The notes under the pieces are model-generated. The model made no database searches and was not told the origin of the DNA. It saw only the letters and a program-made list of their open reading frames with translations. Source: Candidatus Bathyarchaeota archaeon (GTDB taxonomy: Archaea; Thermoproteota; Bathyarchaeia; Bathyarchaeales; Bathycorpusculaceae). Taken from it: a stretch of DNA of 45,475 bases. Location: positions 70,331 through 115,805 of the forward strand of contig PLTA01000012.1 in NCBI GenBank assembly GCA_003164295.1. Reading direction: 5' to 3'. Positions 23,603 to 32,476 of the stretch are shown piece by piece. Made by a program: the position numbers and the translations under genes. Position 1 is the stretch's first letter, and each line of letters starts with the position of its first letter.

Positions 23603-24978
23603 CTTTGTCCCAGGCGTGAATTCATACTTTTTTGACCTTGACTCTCACAAATTTCTTTGATCATCTGTTGCTTTAAAACAGCTGTTAGTTGTGTCAGTTG
23701 GGTTTGTTCGAGTTGGGCTCGGTCTATGACTGTTGTGTTGGATTGGGCTAAAGCTTCTCTGGACATCACTTGATCAGGGTTGAGTCCCCATGCACGAATC
23801 ATTTCTTTGAGGGCTTCAAGTTTGTTAAGGCGAGTTTTTGGTTTTATACTTAGTCCTGAAGAGATGTAAACGCCGCGGAGATATTCTATGCCTTTCATGC
23901 GAATGTCGTGATAAGTGCTGATTGTGTGTCCCATCATGTATTCGATATAATCGGTTTGAATGCTAAGTGAGGCTAGCTGTGTCCGGAAATATTTGCGAAT
24001 GCTGTGGGCTCTTAGGTCGTATCGCCTTCCTCGAGGGTTGCTGGTGACTAGTCCTGCTTTTACGTAGAGGTTGTGGACAACTGAGTGAATTCTTCCTGTT
24101 GTTATTGGTTTGGCAAGGTTGCTTTGGCCATCGCGTATTAATGGTGAGTTGTCGTGGATAATTTCTGGTTGTTTTCGTCCTGTTGGGCTGCCTTGTCTGC
24201 GTATGTCCAAGTAGGCTTTGAGGTATTCGGCTGCTTCCTGTCCAAGGAATGTATCGTAGTCGTGATATTTCCCTTTGGTTATCTCTGATTCTACGTGCAC
24301 GTGGATTGGGATCATTCCTTTTTCTAGGTCGCGTTTGACATGGCGATATTCGAGCTTGGCTAAGGTACCGATGCGAAATCCGCTTAACGCCAGTAGCGAT
24401 ATTATTACCCGTTCGCGTAGATCGGCTAAGTCGAGCATTTTTTGCAGCTCTTCAGGTGTTGGTGCTCTATCTTCGTAGACGCTTCTTTTACTCAGATTGT
24501 AAGGAAGCTCAAGTTTTAGTCCATTGCAGCGGAATAATGCTTTGACGCCCTTAACGTGATTGCTTACGGTTCCTGGTGCCAAGTTTTCGGCTTGCAGGTT
24601 GGCGACGAAGTCATCTAGCATGCGGCTAGTCTGCGAAAGAGCTTTTGGTTTTGGGTCACCGTCTTGATCTTGGCAGGCTTTGACGAGTTGGTCGGGTTGG
24701 GTGTTTGTCCAGAGAGTGAATCGATGGACGCCGTAGATGTATTGGTAGAGGGTGGCTGGGCTGCCTGTTCTGTGACGTAAGAGGTGTTTTGCTAGTTCTA
24801 TGGTTGTGGTATTTTGGAAGGTTAAGGTTACGAGGCTTGGCATTCTGGTTAGTAATGCGTCGATTATGTATTGTTGGAGTTTTTTGTCTGCGGCTGTTTC
24901 TGCTTCAGGTAAGGTGAGAGTCAACGGTTTTTGTAATTTTGTGCCTCGGGAGCTCTCCGTTATGGTTACGGTTTTCAT
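23548..24978 (-). CDS. Tyrosine recombinase/integrase of a tRNA-targeted element
   Basis: 476-residue site-specific recombinase. The N-terminal SAM-like/core-binding domain (about 60-165) is followed by the catalytic domain: the first Arg in LSGFRIGTLAKLEYRHV, His-x-x-Arg in RAHSIRKYFRTQL, and the later His with the probable nucleophile Tyr in MMGHTISTYHDI. The final residues SPGEIRTLVGGSKALYA are encoded by the complement of the tRNA-Gln gene. The attachment core therefore lies inside the coding sequence's 3' end and integration restores both gene and tRNA. The ATG overlaps the stop of the preceding small gene's restored frame (ATGA). Confidence 0.9.
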   Translation of the reverse strand: MKTVTITESSRGTKLQKPLTLTLPEAETAADKKLQQYIIDALLTRMPSLVTLTFQNTTTIELAKHLLRHRTGSPATLYQYIYGVHRFTLWTNTQPDQLVKACQDQDGDPKPKALSQTSRMLDDFVANLQAENLAPGTVSNHVKGVKALFRCNGLKLELPYNLSKRSVYEDRAPTPEELQKMLDLADLRERVIISLLALSGFRIGTLAKLEYRHVKRDLEKGMIPIHVHVESEITKGKYHDYDTFLGQEAAEYLKAYLDIRRQGSPTGRKQPEIIHDNSPLIRDGQSNLAKPITTGRIHSVVHNLYVKAGLVTSNPRGRRYDLRAHSIRKYFRTQLASLSIQTDYIEYMMGHTISTYHDIRMKGIEYLRGVYISSGLSIKPKTRLNKLEALKEMIRAWGLNPDQVMSREALAQSNTTVIDRAQLEQTQLTQLTAVLKQQMIKEICESQGQKSMNSRLGQSSPGEIRTLVGGSKALYA

Positions 24979-25348
24979 TTGTTTGCTCCCGTTCCTTTTT
25001 GGTTTTTTGGAGTTTTTCGCTTCTTTGGCTGAAGCGCATACTCTGCTTTATCTGTAGTTTCATTAGAATTAAGTGCCACTTTAAACTTTCTTGTAGTGGT
25101 AGCTTGCGGATTTCTATGATGCAGCTCTTTAAAATAATTAGTCCGTTGCTTTGACCGCTGCATAGTTCAGCATTAGGCATTGTTCTGTCGTGCTCGACGA
25201 GAATTATTTCGCTGTTTTCTTTCGATAACCAGCCGATGGTTTCCCTCTGCATTGCTTTTTCCATGGGTTGCAGGATGTTCTTGAAGAGAACGTGATCTTT
25301 ATATCGGATATAAACGGGTGAACCCAAAGAAAAAGCAAGAGAAGTCAC
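24975..25348 (-). CDS. Small integrase-linked protein, apparently frameshifted near 25073
   Basis: Starts at GTG 25348, with GAGG 7 bases upstream: MTSLAFSLGSPVYIRYKDHV, then WLSKENSEIILVEHDR, then GLIILKSCIIEIRKLPLQ. From about 25073 the coding pattern continues better in another frame: LNSNETTDKAEYALQPKKRK, ending GTGANK at a TGA (24977-24975) that overlaps the integrase ATG as ATGA. The uninterrupted alternative runs on to 24905 inside the integrase gene and ends in a low-quality tail. A one-base loss after TGGCAC would explain this. I recall similar small proteins before archaeal integrases; function unknown. Confidence 0.55.
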
Positions 25349-25382
25349 TATTTTGCCTCGCGTTCCAGTTTAAGTTTGGGTT

Positions 25383-25901
25383 CTAAAGGGAGCTCTTCTT
25401 CTGATCAGCATTTATGTAGTCAATCGTTTTGGGTTTTATTTTTCTATAGACGTTCATGAATGCGGATATGGCGCCTTCCCAGAAAGCATTAGGAGCGTCT
25501 GATGGGTAAGCTATGCTGTTGCTTCGGCAAAAACTACCCATCATGTGTTGCATTCCTTTTATTGCTCGATAAATTGTGATCGGGGAAGGTGGAGGTAAAT
25601 TGGCAGGTACGGTACTTTCTCCGATCTCCGAAATGGTTCCGTTTACATGTGGATACCATATGTCAAATTCTTTCAGAGACATTTTTGGTGCTATCTGGTA
25701 GAAAAGTATCTGGCCTTGTTTGTAGGCTTCATTGCTTTCTGCTTTAAGCTTTTCAAGTAGTGATGCTATGTCTATTTGGCTGCGAGTATCTATGTAATCT
25801 ATAACTGCTTTTCGGCAGATTTCGGACCAGTTTACTTCAGGATATTTTTCCATATTTGCGGCTATTTCGTCAGAGAGATAAATTGTTACATTTTTTGGGA
25901 T
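25383..25901 (-). CDS. Ribbon-helix-helix DNA-binding protein with apparent ATC start
   Basis: About 172 residues. The N-terminus (after the start) reads PKNVTIYLSDEIAANMEKYP then VNWSEICRKAVIDYID, a clear MetJ/Arc-type RHH domain of the kind in CopG-like repressors. The C-terminal 120 residues are unrecognised. The ATG at 25853 would cut off the DNA-binding strand. The promoter (TATA 25943-25951), GGAGG (25913-25909) and its 7-base spacing all point to the codon at 25901-25899, which is ATC. It probably regulates the element; its own translation may be weak or lost. Confidence 0.65.
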   Translation of the reverse strand: MPKNVTIYLSDEIAANMEKYPEVNWSEICRKAVIDYIDTRSQIDIASLLEKLKAESNEAYKQGQILFYQIAPKMSLKEFDIWYPHVNGTISEIGESTVPANLPPPSPITIYRAIKGMQHMMGSFCRSNSIAYPSDAPNAFWEGAISAFMNVYRKIKPKTIDYINADQKKSSL

Positions 25902-25942
25902 TCTGATTCCTCCTTTATCTTAATGCATACTGCACAGTCTTA

Positions 25943-25951
25943 TGATATAAA
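25943..25951 (-). promoter_or_regulatory. TATA box of the RHH gene
   Basis: On the minus strand CTTTATATC, about 42-50 bp before the ATC codon at 25901 and about 30 bp before the GGAGG ribosome site. This places transcription start near 25920. Confidence 0.5.
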
Positions 25952-25993
25952 GTATTCTGTGTATTCTGTGGGTAAATGTTTTTCTGAAAATGT

Positions 25994-26233
25994 TCAAGGC
26001 ATCGATTGTACAATCTCGCTGAACAAGTTGAATTCCGCTAAATCATCAACAGTCTCATTTGAAATCCCGCGTAAAAGCAAAGCTTTGCGTGTCATCTTTA
26101 TTCTGCGCTTCCCTTGTCGTTTTCTTCGCCGGAAATACTCAATCCTGTGTGCTGGGCAGCAGTAGCGTGCTTTCAGACTTTTAGCTGAAAAGGGCTTGAA
26201 GCAGTATATGCATAGTTTCTCGCGTTGAACCAT
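25994..26233 (-). CDS. Small zinc-finger protein of the integrated element
   Basis: 79 residues. CIYCFKPFSAKSLKARYC with the following CPAHRIEYFRRRKRQGKRR provides Cys-x2-Cys and Cys-Cys-x2-His ligands plus a strongly basic helix, typical of single zinc-finger DNA-binding proteins in mobile elements. The C-terminus (GISNETVDDLAEFNLFSEIV) is acidic. The gene faces the same way as the RHH and integrase genes; it is upstream of them and likely part of the element's control module. No closer family assignment is possible. Confidence 0.6.
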   Translation of the reverse strand: MVQREKLCIYCFKPFSAKSLKARYCCPAHRIEYFRRRKRQGKRRIKMTRKALLLRGISNETVDDLAEFNLFSEIVQSMP

Positions 26234-26880
26234 ATCTAAGCCTTAAAAACACAATGATGCTAACAGATTAGAATCTTATTGACAAGCAAATAGCAAAATT
26301 GCTACATTAGCCACTCTGTCATATCCCCATTTACCCTCTGCGCAGAAGGAAATATGTAACGGTTTTTTTGAGAGGCATATTCAGCTGGTTTTAGCGGTTT
26401 TTCCTTGAATAAATCCCAAAGTGCTTGTAACTATTCTTTCAGTTAATATGACTACCCCCTGTTTCAGACAAAAGCTGCCAAAGTGATGTAACGATTTTTT
26501 CACTTGTGGGATGCAGCCTCTATAATAGTGCAAAAAGGTGCAGAAGTTCTGTAACGATTCTTTGGAAAATTGTTCTTCAGCTAGTTTCAAAACAAATTTT
26601 AGGTTAAGGGTTCGGGTTACTGAGAAAATCTGTTGAGTTGTTCTGTAGATTTTTCAGCGCGCACCTGATTGATACAGTCTTCTAAAATTGTGGACGAACT
26701 AAGTGTTAAAATAAGAGGTTATTAACGTGGTGCCTTCTGGGATTTCGGGTATTGAGTAGGTGACAAAAAGTTTATTTAGTGACCGATATTGTGTTCTAAT
26801 CAATGGTTAAAGCATGTGTAAATTTGTCTTCTTTATGCGGTTTTTCCGCTGAAAACGTTAATTTGTAGGGATGGAAAAGC
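26234..26880. other. Non-coding control region of the integrated element
   Basis: 647 bases without a convincing gene, between the leftward integrase-side genes and the rightward HTH gene. It contains the four repeats at 26355-26564, a small palindrome TCTGCGCAGA near 26337-26346 and divergent promoters. Frames through it (for example 26381-26590, minus) simply read the repeats and lack a ribosome site. It is a good candidate for a replication origin or operator region. Confidence 0.45.
26355..26564 (+). repeat. Four degenerate direct repeats (iteron-like)
   Basis: The core TGTAACGATTCTTT recurs at 26355 (TGTAACGGTTTTTT), 26426 (TGTAACTATTCTTT), 26487 (TGTAACGATTTTTT) and 26550 (TGTAACGATTCTTT). 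Start-to-start spacing is 71, 61 and 63 bases. Similarity extends about 10 bases to the left in pairs (CCAAAGTG before copies 2 and 3, GCAGAAG before copies 1 and 4). The arrangement resembles iterons or repressor sites. Confidence 0.55.
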
Positions 26881-27546
26881 TTGGAAAACGAACATTTTCC
26901 TGGAATCGGCGAAATTAGGGAGTTTCAGCTCCCCGGAAAGCGGTGTTTCAGCAACAAAACAGGGCATTCTAATGCAAACGACGCGTTTTATCGCAAGGTT
27001 TCAGTCTATACTAAGAGTGTGGAGCGATACACGAAGGAGAGAGAGCGAAGACGTCAGGTGCGGCTTCTCGCTGAGGCAGGGCATACGCAAAAGCAGATCG
27101 CAAGTGAACTAGGTGTTTCTACTCGGACCATTAAGCGAGACTGGGATAAGATTCGATCGTACGTTAAAGGTCAAACCCGAAAAGAGATTAGGCAAGTTGT
27201 GGATGAACGGCAGCAAGAGTTTGAGCGGCGGTATGAAGGATTAACTGTCAATGAAGAGCTTAGGCTTCTCAAACAAGACATTAAGGCAGCAGCTAAGGAG
27301 ACGCGTGCTCTGCAGACCAGCCATAGGCGCCAAGAGCAGCATCAGCAACCTGTTCATCAATTAGATTACATTTTTGATCTCGATTCCCCAACAGTCGACG
27401 GCTTCCCCCGTGTAATCACTCCCCCACAAGCTGGCATTCCCCTTTCAGGAGGAGTTGGAATGAAGTTTTACGCAATAAAAAATGGAGAAAAAAAAGAACT
27501 ACTTAATCTCAGCATTTCAACAACAAATACCTCTTCTTTCCATTAG
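26881..27546 (+). CDS. Helix-turn-helix protein of the integrated element
   Basis: 221 residues from a TTG start (start uncertain). A basic helix (YTKERERRRQVRLLAEAGHT) leads into a clear HTH, QKQIASELGVSTRTIKRDWD. A long charged helix, probably coiled coil (about 105-155), follows, and then a conserved C-terminal strand region YIFDLDSPTVDGFPRVITPP. The HTH is of the resolvase/sigma-70 region 4 kind. I recall this architecture near integrases in Bathyarchaeia, so it is probably an element-encoded regulator or replication factor. It is divergent from the integrase module across the repeat region. Confidence 0.7.
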   Translation: MENEHFPGIGEIREFQLPGKRCFSNKTGHSNANDAFYRKVSVYTKSVERYTKERERRRQVRLLAEAGHTQKQIASELGVSTRTIKRDWDKIRSYVKGQTRKEIRQVVDERQQEFERRYEGLTVNEELRLLKQDIKAAAKETRALQTSHRRQEQHQQPVHQLDYIFDLDSPTVDGFPRVITPPQAGIPLSGGVGMKFYAIKNGEKKELLNLSISTTNTSSFH

Positions 27547-27652
27547 CCCTTGATATCTAATCTACTTGCCAACACCACCGCGGTGATTATTCCAACATGC
27601 ACAAAAAAGAACGATCACTCCAATCATTTATTCTAATTAGATATTTCCGTGC

Positions 27653-29518
27653 GTGCCGTTTATATCCGACCTCAATGTGCAAGGATTATTCGAGAAGGAA
27701 AAAATAGTGAAGTCCCCGCATGCTTCTCGCGAGTTTGGTTATCTTAGAAAATGGGTTCCGATCGCCATTTTGATTGGTTTAATCAGTGGAGCAGGAAGCA
27801 TTGTTTTCTATGAAGCAATTAGATTTGCAAGCACAGTCCTGTTAGGTGACGTCGCTGGTTTTTTTGCTCCTTCACCTGTCGGAGAAGGCGGAACCTTAGG
27901 ATTAATCTCGACTCGACTTTACTTGATTCCTTTAGTAACTACGGTTGGAGGACTTTTGAGTGGAATACTGGTCTACGGCTTTGCACCAGAAGCCGAAGGT
28001 CACGGAACTGACGCAGCAATAGACGCCTTTCATAACAAGAAGGGTGAGATTCGATCCAGAATACCTTTGGTTAAACTTGTGGCCTCAGCAATAACGATTG
28101 GATCTGGAGGAAGTGCAGGTAGGGAAGGTCCGACAGCCCAGATAGGGGCTGGATTCGGTTCTTTTCTCGGCAAGAAACTTCATCTCAGCTCAAAAGATAG
28201 AAGAATCGCCGTTGCAGTCGGCATAGGTTCAGGAATAGGCTCCATCTTCAAAGCGCCCTTTGGAGGAGCCATAATGAGCGCCGAGATTCTTTACATCGGA
28301 GACTTTGAGGTAGAAACCCTGCTACCCGCGTTCATCGCTTCGACCGTGGGATACAGCATATTCGCGTCATATGCTGGATGGACACCAATATTTGGTTACT
28401 TGAATCTAAGCGCTTTCACAGATCCACTTGATCTTCCTTTTTACGCTGTCTTAGGTATAGTCTGCGGTTTAGTTGGAATAGTTTACGTCAAAGGGTTCTA
28501 CGGTACTCGGGCTCTTTTCCAAAATCTTAGAATGCCGCGTTTCTTGAAGCCAGCTCTTGGAGGATTACTAGTGGGAATCATTGGAATGATCTTACCTCAA
28601 GTGCTCGGCATGGGTTATGGTTGGCTTCAGATAGCGATGACAGGCAATTTTGTCTTGTTGCCTATTATTTTGATTCCAATAATCATTGTGGCAAAAATAG
28701 TTGCAACCTCTCTTACAGTAGGTTCAGGAGGGAGCGGAGGAGTTTTTGCTCCATCTCTGGTGATAGGCGGTTTGTTAGGTGCAGCTCTCTGGATATTGCT
28801 AGACGGGATTTTTCCAAACTTCGGTCCCGTAATTGCAGCATTTATTATAGTGGGGATGATGGCGTTTTTTGGAGGTGTAGGTAAGGTGCCTATTGCTGTC
28901 ATACTTATGGTTAGTGAAATGACTGGCGGTTTTACTCTTCTAGTTCCCTCAATGATAGCAACAACCATTGCGTATGTAATCACAGGAAAAACTACTATCT
29001 ATAGAAGCCAAGTTCAATCAAGGGCTGAATCACCTGCACATAGAAGTGAATACTCAATTCCTCTCTTGCAGAAGCTCTTTGTCAAAGATGCAATGACCAA
29101 AAAAATCATAACAACCACTCCTAACGCGTTAATTTCAGAGGTCGCGGAGATATTGTCAAAGAACGGAATAAAAGGCATTCCCATCGTGGATGACAACGGC
29201 AGACTTGTTGGCATGGTAACTCTTACGGATGTTCTTCAGGTCCATCCAGATCAGAGAGCTACGACCAAGGTGAGCTCTGTCATAACGAAAGAGTTAGTCA
29301 TAACGACTCCTGATGAAAGCCTCTATACAGCTTTTGACAAGATGACAGGTAATCAGGTTGGACGCTTACCCGTTATGGATCAAGAGGGTAACTTAAAGTT
29401 GATAGGTATTATCACGCGGGAAGATATCTGGCGGGTTTACAATATTGAGATTAGGTCGAAACTGGAAGATATTAAACTTTCAGGAAGCATTGAACATACC
29501 GGGGAAACAAACTTCTAA
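27653..29518 (+). CDS. ClC-type chloride channel/transporter with C-terminal CBS pair
   Basis: 621 residues. The membrane domain (about 1-450) has the ClC signatures GSGGSAGREGPTAQIGAG (about 149-166, containing the gating Glu) and GSGGSGGVFAPSLVIGG. Two CBS domains follow (about 475-600; VKDAMTKKIITTTPNALISE and VITKELVITTPDESL), which in related proteins bind adenine nucleotides. The gating Glu in GREGP points to a Cl-/H+ exchanger or gated channel. A GTG start with a very short leader is predicted. It converges on a P-type proton ATPase gene, suggesting linked pH or charge balance. Confidence 0.93.
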   Translation: MPFISDLNVQGLFEKEKIVKSPHASREFGYLRKWVPIAILIGLISGAGSIVFYEAIRFASTVLLGDVAGFFAPSPVGEGGTLGLISTRLYLIPLVTTVGGLLSGILVYGFAPEAEGHGTDAAIDAFHNKKGEIRSRIPLVKLVASAITIGSGGSAGREGPTAQIGAGFGSFLGKKLHLSSKDRRIAVAVGIGSGIGSIFKAPFGGAIMSAEILYIGDFEVETLLPAFIASTVGYSIFASYAGWTPIFGYLNLSAFTDPLDLPFYAVLGIVCGLVGIVYVKGFYGTRALFQNLRMPRFLKPALGGLLVGIIGMILPQVLGMGYGWLQIAMTGNFVLLPIILIPIIIVAKIVATSLTVGSGGSGGVFAPSLVIGGLLGAALWILLDGIFPNFGPVIAAFIIVGMMAFFGGVGKVPIAVILMVSEMTGGFTLLVPSMIATTIAYVITGKTTIYRSQVQSRAESPAHRSEYSIPLLQKLFVKDAMTKKIITTTPNALISEVAEILSKNGIKGIPIVDDNGRLVGMVTLTDVLQVHPDQRATTKVSSVITKELVITTPDESLYTAFDKMTGNQVGRLPVMDQEGNLKLIGIITREDIWRVYNIEIRSKLEDIKLSGSIEHTGETNF

Positions 29519-29580
29519 ACAAAAATCGTGTACATGGTGTTCCAAAATTGTTAATGTTAAAACAAAATACTTCTTAATTC

Positions 29581-32166
29581 TTATTTTACCCGTTCTGAAG
29601 ATGAATCCTTACCCACCTTAATTTTTAGGAGTGCAAGATTTTTATAATTTTTGTAAAATGATCGTATGATACCGGAAAATGTGGATGAAGCAATAGAAGA
29701 TTGTGGTATGTTAGATAAAGCTTCTTCATGTCCCATTAATCTGAAGAAGTGAATCTTTAGCTGGTCGGTTATCAGGAAAGCAAGCAATGCGTAGCCCCAG
29801 ACGAAGGCGGCGAATCCCCACCCGATAGGACTCATGAACACGCCATAGACGGCGAACAACGTACCGATAACTTGAGTAACCTCAGTTGCTACAAAAAGAA
29901 TACTGGCTGGAAGAGGGCGTTTCCAGAAGTGATTCACTCCAGTGCGAGCAAGGTAAATTGTGAGATGCCCCGCAACAGCCATTTTAAGGAAAATCAACGA
30001 TTGCAGAGTGCTAGAGCTTAAGTGAAACACATCTAAGCCAATTAGGAAAAGCCCAAAACTTGAAATGACACCTGTCGCGCCCAGCAAAGAAGCCACAATC
30101 AACACGCCACGCATGTTCCAACGAACGGGTTTCTCTTGCACCCTCACATTATCATATGCAATTGTCATGATAGGCATATCATTAAGCAACGCAAGAATGA
30201 CTAACATTACCGCCGTTAAAGGATAGAAGTTGAAGGCAAGAATTGCAAGCGACAAGAAAATTAACACTCTAGTAGTCTCAGCGATTCGGTAAACAGCGTA
30301 ATTGGTCATGCGTTCGAAAATCTTGCGGCTCTCTTTTATCGCATCAATAATAACGGAAAGCCCTGGCTTTGTTAATACCACATCCGCTGCAGATTTAGCC
30401 GCATCAGTGGCTCCGGCAACGGCAACCCCTGCATCCGCTTTCTTTAATGCAGGTGCATCATTAACTCCATCTCCGGTCATTCCAACAATGTGTCCTTTTT
30501 CTTGGAGCAACTCAACAATGCGATACTTATGCTCAGGAAAAACCTGGGCAAACCCGTCTGCTGCTTCAATGATGCCTTTTGCTTCGCTGTCTGGTTTATC
30601 TATAAAGGAAGATGCAAGAACTATATTTGTGCCCAGATTAACTTCTTGAGCAATCTGTTTAGCTATAGCAATATGGTCGCCAGTTACCATTTTTACTTGT
30701 AAGCCCATTTTTTGGGCTATTTTTATTGTTTCAGCGGAGTCTTCTCGGGGCGGGTCGTAAATTGCAAGAAGACCAACAAATTGCCAGTTGCCATAGTCGT
30801 CTCCCTTAATTACACCTAATGATCGGTGTCCTTTGGTTGCAAAAGTGTTTACAATTTCGTTAACTCTATCTTCGATTTCTGTCTTGTTGGAAACAAGAGA
30901 CAAAACAACTTGCGGGGCACCCTTGGCAACTCTGAAGCGTCCACCGTCACGGCTCTCCACGGTAGCTTCAGTTCTCTTCAAAACAGGGTCAAACGGCTTA
31001 AAATCAACTACACTATATTGACTAATAACATCGGCAACTTTACTGATCGATCTATCTTTGGCTATGACTGCATCATCTATGGGATCATGGTTTTCTCCTC
31101 TGGAAGCTAATGTTCCATATAGGAGTGCGTCGTCAATTTCGAATTTGCCCAAGGCTTGCGCTTCTGCAACAGTAAGTTCATTCTTTGTTATCGTGCCCGT
31201 CTTGTCTGAGCATAATACATCGACTCCTGCCATTTCTTCAATTGAAACTAGTTTGCTTACGATTGCTTCTTTTTTGGCGAGGACGATTGCTCCAACAGCC
31301 ATAGTGACTGTCAAAACGGCGGGCAAAGCAACTGGTATTGAAGCTACAACCAAAACCAGTGCAAACTGAAGAATAGCTAATGGGTTGGCATGTCGAAATA
31401 GCGCTGCAATGACCACTGCAGAAACCATTATTGCAGCAAGGATGATCAGGTAGTTTCCTATTCTTACGACTGCTTTTTGGAAGTGACTTACGGTTTTGGC
31501 TTCTGCCACTAACTTGGCGGTTTTGCCAAAGAAGCTGCTTATTCCTGTTGCCACGACGTAAGCATCCATTTCACCTTGCCTAATGATAGCTCCCGCGTAA
31601 GCTATTTCAGAAATGTGTTTCTCTACAGGAAGCGATTCCCCAGTTAACGCAGATTCGTCTGCGAGCAAGTAGGTGCCTTTCATTAGTTTAACGTCGGCAG
31701 GGACGATGTCGCCTAAGCGGACTCGTACAATGTCGCCTGGGACGAGTTCCTTTGAGGGTATCTCATGCCATGTTCCGTCTCTTAGCACTCGGGCTTTGGG
31801 GGCCAGTCGCTTTTTCAATAATTCTATGGCGTTGTCCGCTTTGCGTTCTTGCCAAAATCCCACTACTGCGTTTACTATTAGCAACGTGAAAATAATCGCA
31901 AAATCGTCATAGTGTTGAATGATTATAGATAGTATTGAAGCAATTTCTATCATCCAGGGAATGGGTCCCCAAAAATAGCCCAAGAACTTGCGAAAAGCAC
32001 TTGCTTTCTTTTCAGGAATTTCGTTAGGACCATACTGCTGCAGCTTTCTGGCTACTTCTTCTGTAGATAGTCCAGTCTTAACGTAGATTGAAAAAGCAGT
32101 TTCTTGTTCAGATGAGTTTTTTGACTCTTCGGATTTCAATGACAAGCCTTCTTTTCTACTAGCCAA
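29581..32166 (-). CDS. P-type H+-ATPase (type IIIA, plasma-membrane)
   Basis: 861-residue cation pump. Features in order: actuator motif LTGESLPVEKH, phosphorylation site CSDKTGTITKNELTV, then nucleotide-binding domain with FKPFDPVLKRTEA and KGAPQVVL, hinge MTGDGVNDAPALKKADAGVAV, and C-terminal membrane helices with DMPIMTIAYDNV. This matches fungal/plant and archaeal proton pumps. The C-terminal tail after the last helix is short (about 60 residues) with no obvious autoinhibitory segment. A TTG start at 32166 is supported by a TATA-like GTTAATATAG upstream. A second, partial paralogue lies at the right end of the window. Confidence 0.95.
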   Translation of the reverse strand: MASRKEGLSLKSEESKNSSEQETAFSIYVKTGLSTEEVARKLQQYGPNEIPEKKASAFRKFLGYFWGPIPWMIEIASILSIIIQHYDDFAIIFTLLIVNAVVGFWQERKADNAIELLKKRLAPKARVLRDGTWHEIPSKELVPGDIVRVRLGDIVPADVKLMKGTYLLADESALTGESLPVEKHISEIAYAGAIIRQGEMDAYVVATGISSFFGKTAKLVAEAKTVSHFQKAVVRIGNYLIILAAIMVSAVVIAALFRHANPLAILQFALVLVVASIPVALPAVLTVTMAVGAIVLAKKEAIVSKLVSIEEMAGVDVLCSDKTGTITKNELTVAEAQALGKFEIDDALLYGTLASRGENHDPIDDAVIAKDRSISKVADVISQYSVVDFKPFDPVLKRTEATVESRDGGRFRVAKGAPQVVLSLVSNKTEIEDRVNEIVNTFATKGHRSLGVIKGDDYGNWQFVGLLAIYDPPREDSAETIKIAQKMGLQVKMVTGDHIAIAKQIAQEVNLGTNIVLASSFIDKPDSEAKGIIEAADGFAQVFPEHKYRIVELLQEKGHIVGMTGDGVNDAPALKKADAGVAVAGATDAAKSAADVVLTKPGLSVIIDAIKESRKIFERMTNYAVYRIAETTRVLIFLSLAILAFNFYPLTAVMLVILALLNDMPIMTIAYDNVRVQEKPVRWNMRGVLIVASLLGATGVISSFGLFLIGLDVFHLSSSTLQSLIFLKMAVAGHLTIYLARTGVNHFWKRPLPASILFVATEVTQVIGTLFAVYGVFMSPIGWGFAAFVWGYALLAFLITDQLKIHFFRLMGHEEALSNIPQSSIASSTFSGIIRSFYKNYKNLALLKIKVGKDSSSERVK

Positions 32167-32272
32167 GTAGACACTATATTAACAGAATATACAATATTTC
32201 ATTAACATACTACTTTTCAATTTTACCAAGCGCGTGGGGAAAACGGTTTATTATTATGGAATGTCAGAGGTT

Positions 32273-32377
32273 TTACTCGAAGCATGACTCAAATGGGTCT
32301 TTTCTGTATTCTTCTCGAACGGTAAAGACTCCGCCTAAAGGCGATTTTTTGGCACCTTGTCCTTGCTTAAAGGCCAC
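32273..32377 (-). CDS. Possible leaderless small protein (34 residues)
   Basis: Frame MAFKQGQGAKKSPLGGVFTV followed by REEYRKDPFESCFE from a GTG at 32377. A TATA-like ATATTTTA on the minus strand at about 32396-32403 would place transcription start at or next to the GTG, consistent with leaderless translation. Codon choice resembles that of neighbouring genes. A longer reading (from 32518) overlaps the divergent gene and has no start support. No homology judged. Confidence 0.35.
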   Translation of the reverse strand: MAFKQGQGAKKSPLGGVFTVREEYRKDPFESCFE

Positions 32378-32476
32378 GCTAATTGGTAAGGCTAATAAAA
32401 TATAACTTTGGACAAAGGATCCATGCACCAAGTATAAAATGTTCAATGTTCTTCTGTAAGTATAAGAAGGATAGAA

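Noticed and set aside
26381..26590. 69-codon minus-strand frame with repeated K-E/K-S-L-Q/H-x-F units
   Set aside because: The protein repeats only reflect the DNA iterons; another repeat copy introduces a stop and there is no ribosome site.
26337..26640. Possible CRISPR array
   Set aside because: The repeats are short and degenerate and spacers are not uniform; no cas genes nearby.
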